A stretch of DNA of 34,585 nucleotides from BS150m-G50 sp964501185 [NCBI: uncultured Bacteroidia bacterium] (lineage in GTDB: Bacteria > CAIWAD01 > BS150m-G50). Numbering within the stretch: position 1 is the first letter of the stretch; each line of letters opens with the position of its first letter. Position numbers and translations under genes: made by a program. The notes beneath the pieces were generated by a model. The model did no database searches. It was given only the letters and a program-made list of their open reading frames with translations, and was not told the DNA's origin. The stretch is from NCBI GenBank assembly GCA_964501185.1, contig CAZCRT010000033.1, positions 1-34,585 on the forward strand, written 5' to 3'. Below, one piece after another: positions 17,756-25,895 of this stretch.

Positions 17756-18655
17756 ATGAAAAGGCTCATGATTACATTCCTGGCGCTGGCAGTTCTGCTT
17801 CCGTCCCTCGCCCTGGGCGCGAACAAAGACCGTATGACCTATGCGCAGTATCTGGTAGAGCTGGAAGGTTATCAGCAACGTGAAATGGTAGCAAACCAGG
17901 AACTGGCTGCTGTCAATCAGGAAATCGCCCGCCTGCAGGCTGAAATTGCTGCTACACAGGGACAGATTGATTCCGCCTGGGGTCAGATTTATACTGCACT
18001 GGAAACTGACCGCCGGAGTCTCGAAAATTACTTGAAGAGTGTTGAGAACCTGCGTAATGACTTTGCCCGCTGGTCTGAGATGGATCTCGATGAGATGCGG
18101 CGCAATGGTGATTCAATTTACCGTGGTATTCAGCAGTACGAGAATTTCAGTCAGAGCCGCATGGCCCTTTATCCCGATGCAGAAGCCTGGCTGCAGGAAA
18201 TCGCCGCTTACAAAGCGTTGATGGAGAACAAAATAGTCGATATGCCGCTGGAGTATCTCTCCGAGACTAATTTCCCGACCTCCTACCAGGTAGTGAGAGG
18301 AGATTGCCTCTGGAATATCGCCAAGAAGCCATTCATCTATAATGATCCTTTCAAGTGGACCTGGATCTATGATTCCAACCGTGACCAGATTGATGACCCG
18401 GATCTGATTTTCCCGAACCAGGTTTTCTCAATTCCGCGTGATCGTATGATGCGTCAGAATCGTCTGCCACTGGAAGATATCAAAATGCGCTATACGGTTG
18501 TTCCCGGTGACTTCCTCGCCCGGATCGCCGGTTATCCGCAGGTTTACAGCAATCCTGCACTCTGGCCATTGATCTATGAGGCTAATCAGGATCAGATTTC
18601 CGATCCGAACCTGATCAATCCCGGTCAGATTCTGGATGTTCCTTACGAACGCTAG
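17756..18655 (+). CDS. Secreted coiled-coil protein with two C-terminal LysM domains
   Basis: 299 residues. AAGGAG six bases before the ATG; the signal peptide ends near LALGA. Residues about 35-110 look like a coiled coil (ELAAVNQEIARLQAEIAATQ). Two LysM modules follow: about 175-228 (SYQVVRGDCLWNIAKKPFIY to FPNQVFSIP) and about 242-297 (RYTVVPGDFLARIAGYPQVY to NPGQILDVP). LysM binds peptidoglycan, so the protein is probably periplasmic and cell-wall associated. It is the last gene of the plus-strand block before a terminator. Confidence 0.85.
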   Translation: MKRLMITFLALAVLLPSLALGANKDRMTYAQYLVELEGYQQREMVANQELAAVNQEIARLQAEIAATQGQIDSAWGQIYTALETDRRSLENYLKSVENLRNDFARWSEMDLDEMRRNGDSIYRGIQQYENFSQSRMALYPDAEAWLQEIAAYKALMENKIVDMPLEYLSETNFPTSYQVVRGDCLWNIAKKPFIYNDPFKWTWIYDSNRDQIDDPDLIFPNQVFSIPRDRMMRQNRLPLEDIKMRYTVVPGDFLARIAGYPQVYSNPALWPLIYEANQDQISDPNLINPGQILDVPYER

Positions 18656-18780
18656 AAGATATCGTTGACGCTTCGCACAACGCGATCTGACTACGTACGG
18701 TGCACCTGACAGAATCAACGATTATGCAGGTGGTCAATAGTCTGCTGGCTGGCGATTGCTGTTGATGAATCAAGAACTGT

Positions 18781-18816
18781 AAAAGCCCCGGTTGATATGA
18801 GCCGGGGCTTTTTTAT
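18781..18816 (+). terminator. Rho-independent terminator
   Basis: The stem AGCCCCGG/CCGGGGCT, with about a 10-base loop, is followed by TTTTTT and preceded by AAAA. It can work in both directions, ending the plus-strand block and possibly also the minus-strand acetyltransferase gene transcribed towards it. Confidence 0.9.
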
Positions 18817-18847
18817 GGGATTATAACGTACCGCACCTTATCGCTGT

Positions 18848-19306
18848 TCAAACAGGCATCGTCCTGTCCAACCAGACCAGGTGATTACTTTCGCCGAAGT
18901 AGTTTCGAAATACAACATGCCGGGTATAACCCTGTCTTTCATAGAATCGGATCCCGGCTTCATTCCAGGCTACTGTCTGCACAGTCACTATCCTGATTCC
19001 TGCATTCTGTAACCCCTTTTCCACCACCTCTACCAGTTCAGCCCCGATACCGCGGTTCCGCCATTCCGGTTTGATGACCAGATAGTCCATGATGGCAACA
19101 CCGTCCCAGTAGGGATAGGAGGCTGTGCAAACACCGATAATTTCCCCCGTGTCAGCCAGCGCTACCTGTGCAACTGTCTGTTTCAGAGGGTAGTTAGCCA
19201 GTTCCTGCTGTGCATCCTCATAAGGTGGTTCGGAGATGATTTCCCTCGCAAAAGAGAAGACCTCATCGAAGTCGGTAGTTGGATTGTAAGAGCGTATTGT
19301 TGTCAT
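18848..19306 (-). CDS. GNAT-family N-acetyltransferase
   Basis: 152 residues. The acetyl-CoA loop is visible as WRNRGIGAELVEVV (R/Q-x-x-G-x-G/A), preceded by the strand MDYLVIKPEW and followed by WNEAGIRFYERQGYTRH, the standard GNAT C-terminal motif. Substrate unknown. It is transcribed divergently from the TetR gene and ends near the terminator at 18781-18816. Confidence 0.85.
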   Translation of the reverse strand: MTTIRSYNPTTDFDEVFSFAREIISEPPYEDAQQELANYPLKQTVAQVALADTGEIIGVCTASYPYWDGVAIMDYLVIKPEWRNRGIGAELVEVVEKGLQNAGIRIVTVQTVAWNEAGIRFYERQGYTRHVVFRNYFGESNHLVWLDRTMPV

Positions 19307-19504
19307 ATGTTTTCCCCGGTTTTAAAACTGAAACAACATACTGAATATACAGGCTGATCTCTTCAATAGGTACGATTATCCGGAGCACCTCTATATATGA
19401 TAATCCTGTGTGCCCGGGTAATTTTCGTTTCCTTTCAGTAGTACCCGGTAAGTAACAATCCTAGGGGTTGAGAAATGATATGAGGAGTAAGAAATTTACT
19501 CTGC

Positions 19505-19533
19505 TTGACAAGTTGGTTAATATAAACTAACAT
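19505..19533 (+). promoter_or_regulatory. Promoter of the TetR gene, probably giving a leaderless mRNA
   Basis: TTGACA at 19505-19510, a 17-base spacer and TAACAT at 19528-19533. The expected start point about 7 bases downstream coincides with the ATG at 19540, and there is no ribosome binding site, so the transcript may be leaderless. Confidence 0.65.
19512..19531 (+). promoter_or_regulatory. Palindromic operator overlapping the TetR promoter
   Basis: GTTGGTTAATATAAACTAAC is a 20-base palindrome matching its own complement at 16 of 20 positions (GTTrGTTwATATwAACyAAC). It fills the spacer and the -10 box, the usual position for autorepression by a TetR dimer. Confidence 0.65.
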
Positions 19534-19539
19534 AATCCT

Positions 19540-20130
19540 ATGGTGAAACTTGACACAACAACCCGACAGAGACAAATTCTGGAAATCTCCCTGGAACTGA
19601 TAATGGAAGGTGGAATCCAGAATCTCACAATGAAGAAGATCTCACAGAAGGTCGGGATATCGGAACAGGCTATCTACAGGCATTTTGAGAACAAATTCGC
19701 AATTCTCAACTCCATTATTCACTACTTCAACGAGCGCTTTGAATCGGTATTGAAGCAGATTTCCGGGATCGAAAGTACACCGGAGAAGATTTCCAGACTG
19801 ATAGATATTCATCTGGACTATTTTGAAGCCAATCCCGCAACGGCGACAGTGATTTTCTCTGAAGAGATATTCCAGAATGATTTCCAACTGTCCAAGCAGG
19901 TTCGCAAACTTGTCGAACGCCGAATAAGTATAGTTACAGAGATGGTTGAGAAGGGGCAGAAACAGGGGGACATCAGTCGTGATTATCCCTCACAGGATCT
20001 GGCATTTGTTATTCTGGGAGGCTTAAGATTTCTGGTGACTACCTGGCGTCTCGCCGATTTCTCCTTTCCTCTGAAAGAGAGGGGAGAATCCCTGAAGAGG
20101 AGTCTGATCGATCTGATCAGGAAAGTGTGA
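19540..20130 (+). CDS. TetR/AcrR-family transcriptional regulator
   Basis: 196 residues. The N-terminal helix-turn-helix (about residues 8-54) is canonical: RQRQILEISLELIMEGG, then LTMKKISQKVGISEQAIYRHF and ENKFAILNSII. The C-terminal ligand and dimer domain is helical and unassigned. It probably represses itself through the palindrome at 19512-19531 and the membrane-protein gene downstream through the related site at 20148-20167. Confidence 0.9.
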   Translation: MVKLDTTTRQRQILEISLELIMEGGIQNLTMKKISQKVGISEQAIYRHFENKFAILNSIIHYFNERFESVLKQISGIESTPEKISRLIDIHLDYFEANPATATVIFSEEIFQNDFQLSKQVRKLVERRISIVTEMVEKGQKQGDISRDYPSQDLAFVILGGLRFLVTTWRLADFSFPLKERGESLKRSLIDLIRKV

Positions 20131-20147
20131 TTTTTTGTAGAGAGAAT

Positions 20148-20167
20148 GTTAGTTGGTGTCAACATAC
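20148..20167 (+). promoter_or_regulatory. Second, related palindromic operator
   Basis: GTTAGTTGGTGTCAACATAC keeps the outer half-sites of the first operator (GTT-GTT and AAC-AC) and is itself a dyad (GTnnGTTG-4-CAACnnAC). It lies 115 bases upstream of the membrane-protein gene at 20283. Probably a second TetR site. Confidence 0.45.
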
Positions 20168-20282
20168 TATTGTTGTATTTCCGGCAGTTTGCTCAGTGCG
20201 ATACTGAAAATCTCTATCGGAAGTTTGTGACTCAGAAGAAACCGTTCTTTTCATTTATGTAAACAGATATCAGGAGGAAACT

Positions 20283-21302
20283 ATGCTTAAAAACACAACC
20301 AGTACACAGCGGATAATCATGGCGGTTACAGCTGTTGTTGCTGGCATTTTCATGATTTATTTTGCCCCCACCATGGGGATGCAGACTCTGAAAATCGCCC
20401 TGGAAAGCGTCATGGAACGGTTGATCCCGTTCGATCCTGATTTCTACCCGGCTGTACCGATTCTGGGTGTTACCTACAGCATCTGGATGATTCTACTGTT
20501 TCTGGCAGGTGCATTTTCGCTGGTTCTGATGAAGAAGGTCTACGATGGGGAACACTGGGCCCGCAGTACAATGCTGGGGATTTCCGCCATACCGGCTGTT
20601 GCCGGCATGACCATGTTGATTCCCTGGATGGTGCTGGTAGTCAGCGATTATTCCACAGGTCCGGTTGCCGGTATTCTCCCGCCACCTGAAGGAATAGCTA
20701 CCATGCCACCTGTCCTCTGGACTATGCTGTTCGGTTTGCTGTTCTATTACATTTTTCTGCTGGCGGATCAGGACACAATCAAGAACAAGGTTCTGAAACT
20801 GATCCCCTACACTTTTCTCGGTGTTGTGGCCGGAATGGTATTTATGAACGGCCAGCATGGCGTTCGCTACTTCATCTTTATTCCAGAGTACCTGACTCAA
20901 ACTTCAGCGTTTACACCTCTCGGTAATTTCTTCACCAATCTGGATCATTACAACGCACTGGAATTGACGACAATTTCTCAGGCGCAGATAGATGCGGGGC
21001 AGATTGCAAAAACAGCGAAAGCTGTATATGACCCCAATACACTGACCCTTCTGCTGGGCGGATTTATGAATTACATCGCCTCATTCATGATGGTGCTGGC
21101 GATCCCGTTCCTGGCAATGAAGAAAAAGGCCGGTTACTACATTGTATCTACAGCGGCCCTCGCCACAGCCCTGATTGGTTTCAATGGCTTTATCGTGCGG
21201 GATTCAAAGGAATGGCTGATCGGTGGGGTCATGTCAGCGATTCTGCTTATCATGTTCCAGCTACCGATTTTCAAGCAGTTCTTTGTGGAAAAAGCTGAGT
21301 AG
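20283..21302 (+). CDS. Polytopic membrane protein controlled by the TetR gene
   Basis: 339 residues with AGGAGG before the ATG. About eight hydrophobic segments are visible (near residues 10-30, 60-85, 95-125, 145-160, 172-190, 258-280, 285-305, 315-330). There is no transporter signature I can name. A hydrophilic stretch at about 205-255 (SAFTPLGNFFTNLDHYNAL to TAKAVYDPN) lies between membrane segments. It is unrecognised; the context suggests an inducible membrane function such as efflux or stress response. Confidence 0.75.
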   Translation: MLKNTTSTQRIIMAVTAVVAGIFMIYFAPTMGMQTLKIALESVMERLIPFDPDFYPAVPILGVTYSIWMILLFLAGAFSLVLMKKVYDGEHWARSTMLGISAIPAVAGMTMLIPWMVLVVSDYSTGPVAGILPPPEGIATMPPVLWTMLFGLLFYYIFLLADQDTIKNKVLKLIPYTFLGVVAGMVFMNGQHGVRYFIFIPEYLTQTSAFTPLGNFFTNLDHYNALELTTISQAQIDAGQIAKTAKAVYDPNTLTLLLGGFMNYIASFMMVLAIPFLAMKKKAGYYIVSTAALATALIGFNGFIVRDSKEWLIGGVMSAILLIMFQLPIFKQFFVEKAE

Positions 21303-21314
21303 TATAATGATGAA

Positions 21315-21346
21315 CTTCCCCCGGGGACTCTCCGGGGGAGGTTATT
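21315..21346 (+). terminator. Probable terminator hairpin after the membrane-protein gene
   Basis: CTTCCCCCGG/CCGGGGGAGG, with a 7-base loop, is followed by TTATT. The hairpin is strong but the T-tract is poor; it lies between two convergent genes. Confidence 0.65.
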
Positions 21347-21379
21347 CGGGCGAGGTGGATCGGCAGCAGTGCCGCTGAT

Positions 21380-21892
21380 CTAACGAGCGATCTCATATCG
21401 ACAACAGGTCATTCCGAAGTATTTCTTTTTCCGGGTATACTTCAGCCCTGATTTCTCCAGCACTCTTCCTGAAGCACTGTTATCCGGATGAATCAACCCG
21501 ACGATAAACTCAAGATCGGTTCTTTCAAAACCGAACTGTAACGCCGCGCGGGCGCCTTCTGTAGCGAGGCCTCGACCCCAGCAGTGTTTATCCAGCAGAT
21601 AACCTACTTCGGTTTCGCCGGTATCGGTCAGGTATTGCAGCCCGCACCAGCCGCAGAGTACACCCTCGTGCTCCAGTTCCTCTACCGCCCACCAGCCGTA
21701 ACCATGCCGCGCCCAGTGCATCAGTTGCCTGGCCACCAGAGCTGCAACCCGGGGGCGGGTTGGGGCCGGGCCGGATGGGAAATAGCGCAGAACCTCCTCG
21801 TTCAGAAGGATACGCCGTAACGGGGTAACATCCTGTTCACGCCAGGGGCGCAGCAGCAGACGATCAGTGGTAAGGGTGGGGGTACTAATCAA
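21380..21892 (-). CDS. RimJ/RimL-type GNAT acetyltransferase
   Basis: 170 residues starting with TTG, whose codon overlaps the end of the helicase gene. LTTDRLLLRPWREQDV is the typical start of Acetyltransf_3 (ribosomal protein alanine N-acetyltransferase-like) proteins; CWGRGLATEGARAAL is the acetyl-CoA loop, and HPDNSASGRVLEKSGL is the conserved C-terminal motif. Substrate unknown. It is the last gene of a minus-strand run starting at 25647. Confidence 0.85.
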   Translation of the reverse strand: MISTPTLTTDRLLLRPWREQDVTPLRRILLNEEVLRYFPSGPAPTRPRVAALVARQLMHWARHGYGWWAVEELEHEGVLCGWCGLQYLTDTGETEVGYLLDKHCWGRGLATEGARAALQFGFERTDLEFIVGLIHPDNSASGRVLEKSGLKYTRKKKYFGMTCCRYEIAR

Positions 21893-23555
21893 AGTTGATG
21901 ATTTCGTATTTGTATCCCTGTTCGGTCAGGAACAGCTGCCGGTTCATGGCAAATTCCTGATCGATTGTGTCACGGGTGACGACTGTGTAGAAATGCGCGA
22001 TGTTGTCACCCTCCTTGGGGCGCAGGATCCTCCCCAGCCGCTGTGCCTCCTCCTGCCGGGAACCGAAAGTACCGGAAACCTGGATTGCCACATTGGCAGA
22101 GGGAATATCAACCGCGAAATTCGCCACTTTTGAAACTACCAGCTGCTTGATCTTGCCACTGCGAAACTTCTCATAGAGTACATCACGCACATCATTCTTC
22201 ACCGAACCGGTAATCAGTTCAGCATCCAGTTCCGCCGCTATCTTTTTCAGTTGATCAATGTACTGGCCGATTATCAGCACCTGATCATTAGCATGACGTT
22301 CCAACAGCATATGTATCACATCCATCTTGCGGGGATTGGTAGAGGCGATAGTATATTTTTTCCTCTTCTCCGAAAGCGCGTAGTCCATTCGTTTTTCCGG
22401 TGACAGCGCCAGACGGTACTCGACACATTTCGCTTCAGCGATCCAGCCCTGTGTTTCCAGATCATGCCAGGGTATGTCTACTTTTTTCGGCCCGATCAAT
22501 GAGAAGACATCATCCTCTTTACCATCTTCCCGCACCAGAGTCGCGGTCAGTCCCAGCCTCCTTCTACTCTGCAATACGGCGACCGCCCGGAATACAGGAG
22601 CTGGCAGCAGGTGCACTTCATCGTAGATGATCAGTCCCCAGTTGTGCTCATCGAAGATGCCGAAATGGACAAAGGGTGAGTTCTTGCTGTGCCGGTAGGT
22701 CAGAATCTGGTAGGTGGCAATTGTTACCGGTCCAATAGATTTGTTTTCACCACTGTATTCAGCAATATCCTTCGGGTTGATATCGGTTTTGTCCAGCAAC
22801 TCTTCCCGCCACTGGTGTAATGCGGTGACATTGGTGGTCAGGATCAGGGTGTGCATTTTCACCTTCTCCATGATCCCCATACCGATGACGGTTTTTCCCG
22901 CACCGCAGGGTAGCACCAGCACTCCGGAACCGCCGCGCACGTCGCCGCTGGCCCAGTAACGGGCGATTGCATCCTCCTGATAGCGCCGCAGTCCAAATGG
23001 ATTACCCCCTCTGCTGACCTGCAGCAGGGCAAGAGAAAGCGGTGAGCCGTCCTGATAGCCTGCCAGATCCTCGACCGGGAAACCGATCTTGATCAACGCC
23101 TGCTTGAGGTAACCACGATTACCGGCATTCACTTCAATACGGAAGGGGGAGATCTCTTTCTCGATATAGGGAATAACAGCTTTGTGCTGGATGATTTCAG
23201 CCAGCAGCGCTTCCTCGGTGGATTCCAGTGCCAGCATACCTGTCCCGGCCTTAACCAGTTTCAGGCGTCCATAACGGGCCACCTGTTCCCGAATGATCTC
23301 AACAATATTATTGGGGATCTCATACTTGGAAAACCGGTCCAGCACATTGATGATTTCAATAGAATCCATACCGGCCGCAGCCGCATTCCAGAGTGATAGA
23401 GGGCTGATACGATAGGTGTGCAGATGCTCCGGGCTCTTTTCCAGTTCGGCAAAACGAGCCAGCTGGTCACGCGCATCTTCATAGAATTGATTATCGGTTT
23501 CCAGGAAAATGGAACGATCGGATTGAACAATAAGGGGATTCTGGGGGTTATACAT
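21885..23555 (-). CDS. XPB/Rad25-type DNA helicase
   Basis: 556 residues from the ATG at 23555, which has GAGG just upstream; a longer in-frame reading would run into the YjbQ gene. The N-terminal region (1-170) resembles the XPB-specific Helicase_C_3 domain. The SF2 motor follows: Walker A PCGAGKT with K221, DEVH at 312-315, TATLVRED, and motif VI EEAQRLGRILRPK. Homologous bacterial and archaeal XPB proteins are 3'-5' helicases linked to nucleotide excision repair. No Bax1-type nuclease is adjacent. It is co-transcribed with small metabolic genes without an obvious shared theme. Confidence 0.92.
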   Translation of the reverse strand: MYNPQNPLIVQSDRSIFLETDNQFYEDARDQLARFAELEKSPEHLHTYRISPLSLWNAAAAGMDSIEIINVLDRFSKYEIPNNIVEIIREQVARYGRLKLVKAGTGMLALESTEEALLAEIIQHKAVIPYIEKEISPFRIEVNAGNRGYLKQALIKIGFPVEDLAGYQDGSPLSLALLQVSRGGNPFGLRRYQEDAIARYWASGDVRGGSGVLVLPCGAGKTVIGMGIMEKVKMHTLILTTNVTALHQWREELLDKTDINPKDIAEYSGENKSIGPVTIATYQILTYRHSKNSPFVHFGIFDEHNWGLIIYDEVHLLPAPVFRAVAVLQSRRRLGLTATLVREDGKEDDVFSLIGPKKVDIPWHDLETQGWIAEAKCVEYRLALSPEKRMDYALSEKRKKYTIASTNPRKMDVIHMLLERHANDQVLIIGQYIDQLKKIAAELDAELITGSVKNDVRDVLYEKFRSGKIKQLVVSKVANFAVDIPSANVAIQVSGTFGSRQEEAQRLGRILRPKEGDNIAHFYTVVTRDTIDQEFAMNRQLFLTEQGYKYEIINFD

Positions 23556-23556
23556 T

Positions 23557-23991
23557 TTACCTCGATATTGGTGTGGAAGAGGCGGCGGTTGTGCCACCGG
23601 TAATATTGTGCTCGATCCACAGTTTGCGGTTACGGGGGCCATCGAATTCACAGAAATACAGAGACTGCCAGGTGCCGAGTTGTGGTTTCCCTGCTGCGAC
23701 GATAACCTGTGAACTGCAGCCTATCAGTGAACACTTGATGTGTGCGGCTGAATTACCCTCAAAATGATGGTAACCACCGTCGAATGGAATCACCCGGTTG
23801 AGCATGCTGACTATGTCATGCTGAACATCCGGATCGCCATTTTCATTGATTGTAACAGCTGCAGTTGTATGTGGGACGAAGAGGAGCACTATTCCATCGA
23901 TCAGTTTCTCCTCTTCCAGGTATTGCTGCAGCAGGTGGTCGATATTGATCAACTCGACCTGTTTTTCAGTCGAAACGTTGTATGTTCGCAA
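23557..23991 (-). CDS. yjbQ: YjbQ/UPF0047-family protein
   Basis: 144 residues from TTG 23991, which has GAGAGG upstream; the longer reading from the ATG at 24060 adds residues not typical of the family. Family marks: HTTAAVTINENGDPDVQHD, HFEGNSAAHIKCSLIG and GTWQSLYFCEFDGPR. Known members have weak thiamine phosphate synthase activity, and their physiological role is unsettled. It ends one base before the helicase ATG. Confidence 0.88.
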   Translation of the reverse strand: MRTYNVSTEKQVELINIDHLLQQYLEEEKLIDGIVLLFVPHTTAAVTINENGDPDVQHDIVSMLNRVIPFDGGYHHFEGNSAAHIKCSLIGCSSQVIVAAGKPQLGTWQSLYFCEFDGPRNRKLWIEHNITGGTTAASSTPISR

Positions 23992-24155
23992 ACCGGCCCT
24001 CTCTGCGTCTGGTGATTTTCCGGATGGATGATACAAAAAAGGAGCCGGAAAGTCAATCACATGGCTGTTCTGTGACTTCCGGTGAGTGGAAATGTGTCAC
24101 GCAGCAGCTGCCAGCAGAATCGTAACAGGACTGATAATCGGAATAGCAGTTGCGT

Positions 24156-24674
24156 CTACCTGCTGCTATATCCATCCCAGGAGATAATCTCATCCAGTGG
24201 TTTGCGCTGCGTATTGTGCCGGTCGGGATCGGCTACTACTGCCGGATAACCGAGCGGAAGCAGGGCAATTGGTTCCAGATGCTCCGGTAAGCCCAGGGTT
24301 TCAGCTGTACGGGCAGTGTTAAAAGCACAGACCCAGCAACTGCCCAGCCCCAGTTCAGTAACCATCAATGTCATATGATCGACAGCGATTGCCGCGTCGA
24401 TGTCGCAATGGTCTTTGCCATCCTTGCGGTGCCAGGAATTGCTGTGGTCACCGCAGATGACAATAATCACCGGTGCTATGCCGCCCCAATGTGATGAAAC
24501 CTGCTCCTTCAACACCCTGTCCTGCAGTACAATGAAATACCACGGCTGGCGGTTGGCGGCAGAGGGTGCTATCCGGGCCGCTTCGAGAATCTGCAGCAGT
24601 TTCTCCTTTTCTACAGGCTGATCGGTGTACTCTCGTACCGAACAACGCTCCTTCATCAGTTCAATAAGGCTCAT
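24156..24674 (-). CDS. Nitroreductase-family flavoprotein
   Basis: 172 residues. MKERCSVREYTDQPVEKEKL and AARIAPSAANRQPWYFIVL are the FMN-binding N-terminal signatures; LGLGSCWVCAF and LLPLGYPA are the C-terminal ones. Length fits the short, single-domain members. It is expected to be an NAD(P)H-dependent reductase with FMN; the substrate is not predictable. It follows the LysE gene by 53 bases on the same strand. Confidence 0.9.
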   Translation of the reverse strand: MSLIELMKERCSVREYTDQPVEKEKLLQILEAARIAPSAANRQPWYFIVLQDRVLKEQVSSHWGGIAPVIIVICGDHSNSWHRKDGKDHCDIDAAIAVDHMTLMVTELGLGSCWVCAFNTARTAETLGLPEHLEPIALLPLGYPAVVADPDRHNTQRKPLDEIISWDGYSSR

Positions 24675-24727
24675 CTCTGTTCTTCCTTCCGCTTACTGTG
24701 GCTGATCTGTTCTAACACATCAGGTGC

Positions 24728-25336
24728 TTAACTGCAGATACCCAGCCATATCTGATACATTCCAAAGACGATCAAAGTCAATATCGAAACACCCAGCATA
24801 AGATGTGTTATCTTCGGTCCAAGTTTTCCGGACACCCCGAAAGTGACGATTATTGCGCTCAGCGTGATAACCATAGCCAGATAGAATCCGGTGATAAACG
24901 CAATCCCGTTGACAGGATCCTCACGCCATCCGGTCAGAAAAATCGGCCCTGCTACCAGACTCCAGTAGATGTAGGGGCCGGGACTCAGGAAGTTCATTGC
25001 TGTCGCTTTGAGCAGGGTCCGGTCGCTGATGGTACCGCCTGTCGCATCATCCCGGGGCTGAAGGCGCCAGTTGTCCCAGGCACGCCAGGCGAGCAGGAGC
25101 AGGAACAATCCCCCGGCTATAAACAGAGATCGTTGCAGGAACTCAGGTACCTGGTGCAGTACCAGTAGAACCAGTACTATTATCGGTCCATCGCTGAGCA
25201 GCGGTGCCAGAGCTGCCCTCAGAGAACGACGCCAACCCAGTTGCAGGGTCTGACTGATGATAAATGCCTGAAATGGCCCCGGCTGAGAAGCTCCCATGAA
25301 ACCGAGACCTGCTCCCTGCAGCAGATAGACAATCAT
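24728..25336 (-). CDS. LysE/RhtB-type amino-acid exporter
   Basis: 202 residues. Six hydrophobic segments and the N-terminal signature GAGLGFMGASQPGPFQAFII correspond to the G-x-x-x-G-P motif of LysE. It probably exports amino acids or related solutes across the inner membrane. Its ATG overlaps the stop of the YciI gene (ATGA), indicating translational coupling. Confidence 0.85.
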   Translation of the reverse strand: MIVYLLQGAGLGFMGASQPGPFQAFIISQTLQLGWRRSLRAALAPLLSDGPIIVLVLLVLHQVPEFLQRSLFIAGGLFLLLLAWRAWDNWRLQPRDDATGGTISDRTLLKATAMNFLSPGPYIYWSLVAGPIFLTGWREDPVNGIAFITGFYLAMVITLSAIIVTFGVSGKLGPKITHLMLGVSILTLIVFGMYQIWLGICS

Positions 25337-25647
25337 TTGCTACCCATCAGTGCCACCCGATAGGGATACAGTCTGGCGCGCATGACACCATTGATTACAG
25401 CCGGATCTTTGCGCATGATCTCTTCCGCTTCCGACGTGGAACCGGCATTGAAGATTACAATACCAAAACTACTGGAATCGGTGTTGAGTGTGCGCCCTGC
25501 TAGAATGACCACATCCGCAGCTGTCAACTTCTGCAGATAATCGAAATGTCTGGTAACGACTTCGCTTTCCAGCGGGGTGGGGCCTTCGGTCAGCATTTCT
25601 GCGCGGACCGGGTGGACGGTATAGAGAAACTGGGTGGTGTCTGTCAA
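25333..25647 (-). CDS. YciI-like (YCII domain) protein
   Basis: 104 residues from TTG 25647, preceded by AAAAAAGGAGGGAAC on the minus strand; a longer reading upstream would run into the repeat element. The features fit the YCII family: HPVRAEMLTEGPTPLESEVVTRHFDYLQKL, VVILAGRTLN, and FNAGSTSEAEEIMRKDPAV. The family is ferredoxin-like, with proposed lyase or dehydrochlorinase activity in some members. It is the first gene of a probable six-gene minus-strand operon (YciI, LysE, nitroreductase, YjbQ, XPB, GNAT). Confidence 0.82.
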   Translation of the reverse strand: MTDTTQFLYTVHPVRAEMLTEGPTPLESEVVTRHFDYLQKLTAADVVILAGRTLNTDSSSFGIVIFNAGSTSEAEEIMRKDPAVINGVMRARLYPYRVALMGSK

Positions 25648-25662
25648 GTTCCCTCCTTTTTT

Positions 25663-25890
25663 GGGGTCGGACCAAGCTATATCATTGTATATATACGACA
25701 TGACTGTAAAAAGAGTAGTTAAAAACAACTACTTACGACTGTTTTTCACTCATAATAGGGGTGAAAATGGCCTGAGTTTGGTCCATCCTGACCACATTTG
25801 CAAGCTAAATAAGGTCCAACGTCCCGCTTAACTAAGGTGTTTGCTTCACCTTTCATACTGTAATTAAAGTGCTTAACTTGGTCCGACCCC
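25663..25890. mobile_element. MITE-like element with 14-bp perfect terminal inverted repeats
   Basis: GGGGTCGGACCAAG at 25663-25676 and its exact complement CTTGGTCCGACCCC at 25877-25890 bound 228 bases without a coding region. Inside is another hairpin, AGTAGTT/AACTACT (25714-25720 with 25727-25733). No target duplication is visible. It begins one base upstream of the A-rich ribosome binding tract of the YciI gene and ends five bases from the stop of the DUF1287 gene. A TTTACA plus TATATAC stretch on the minus strand inside it may act as promoter for the YciI operon. Confidence 0.75.
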
Positions 25891-25895
25891 GAATT

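Noticed and set aside
18656-18780. Possible selC (tRNA-Sec) after the LysM gene
   Set aside because: The stretch begins with an AGAAGAT resembling a tRNA-Sec start, but there is no GGTTCGA-type T-loop, no TCA anticodon arm in place and no closing acceptor stem.
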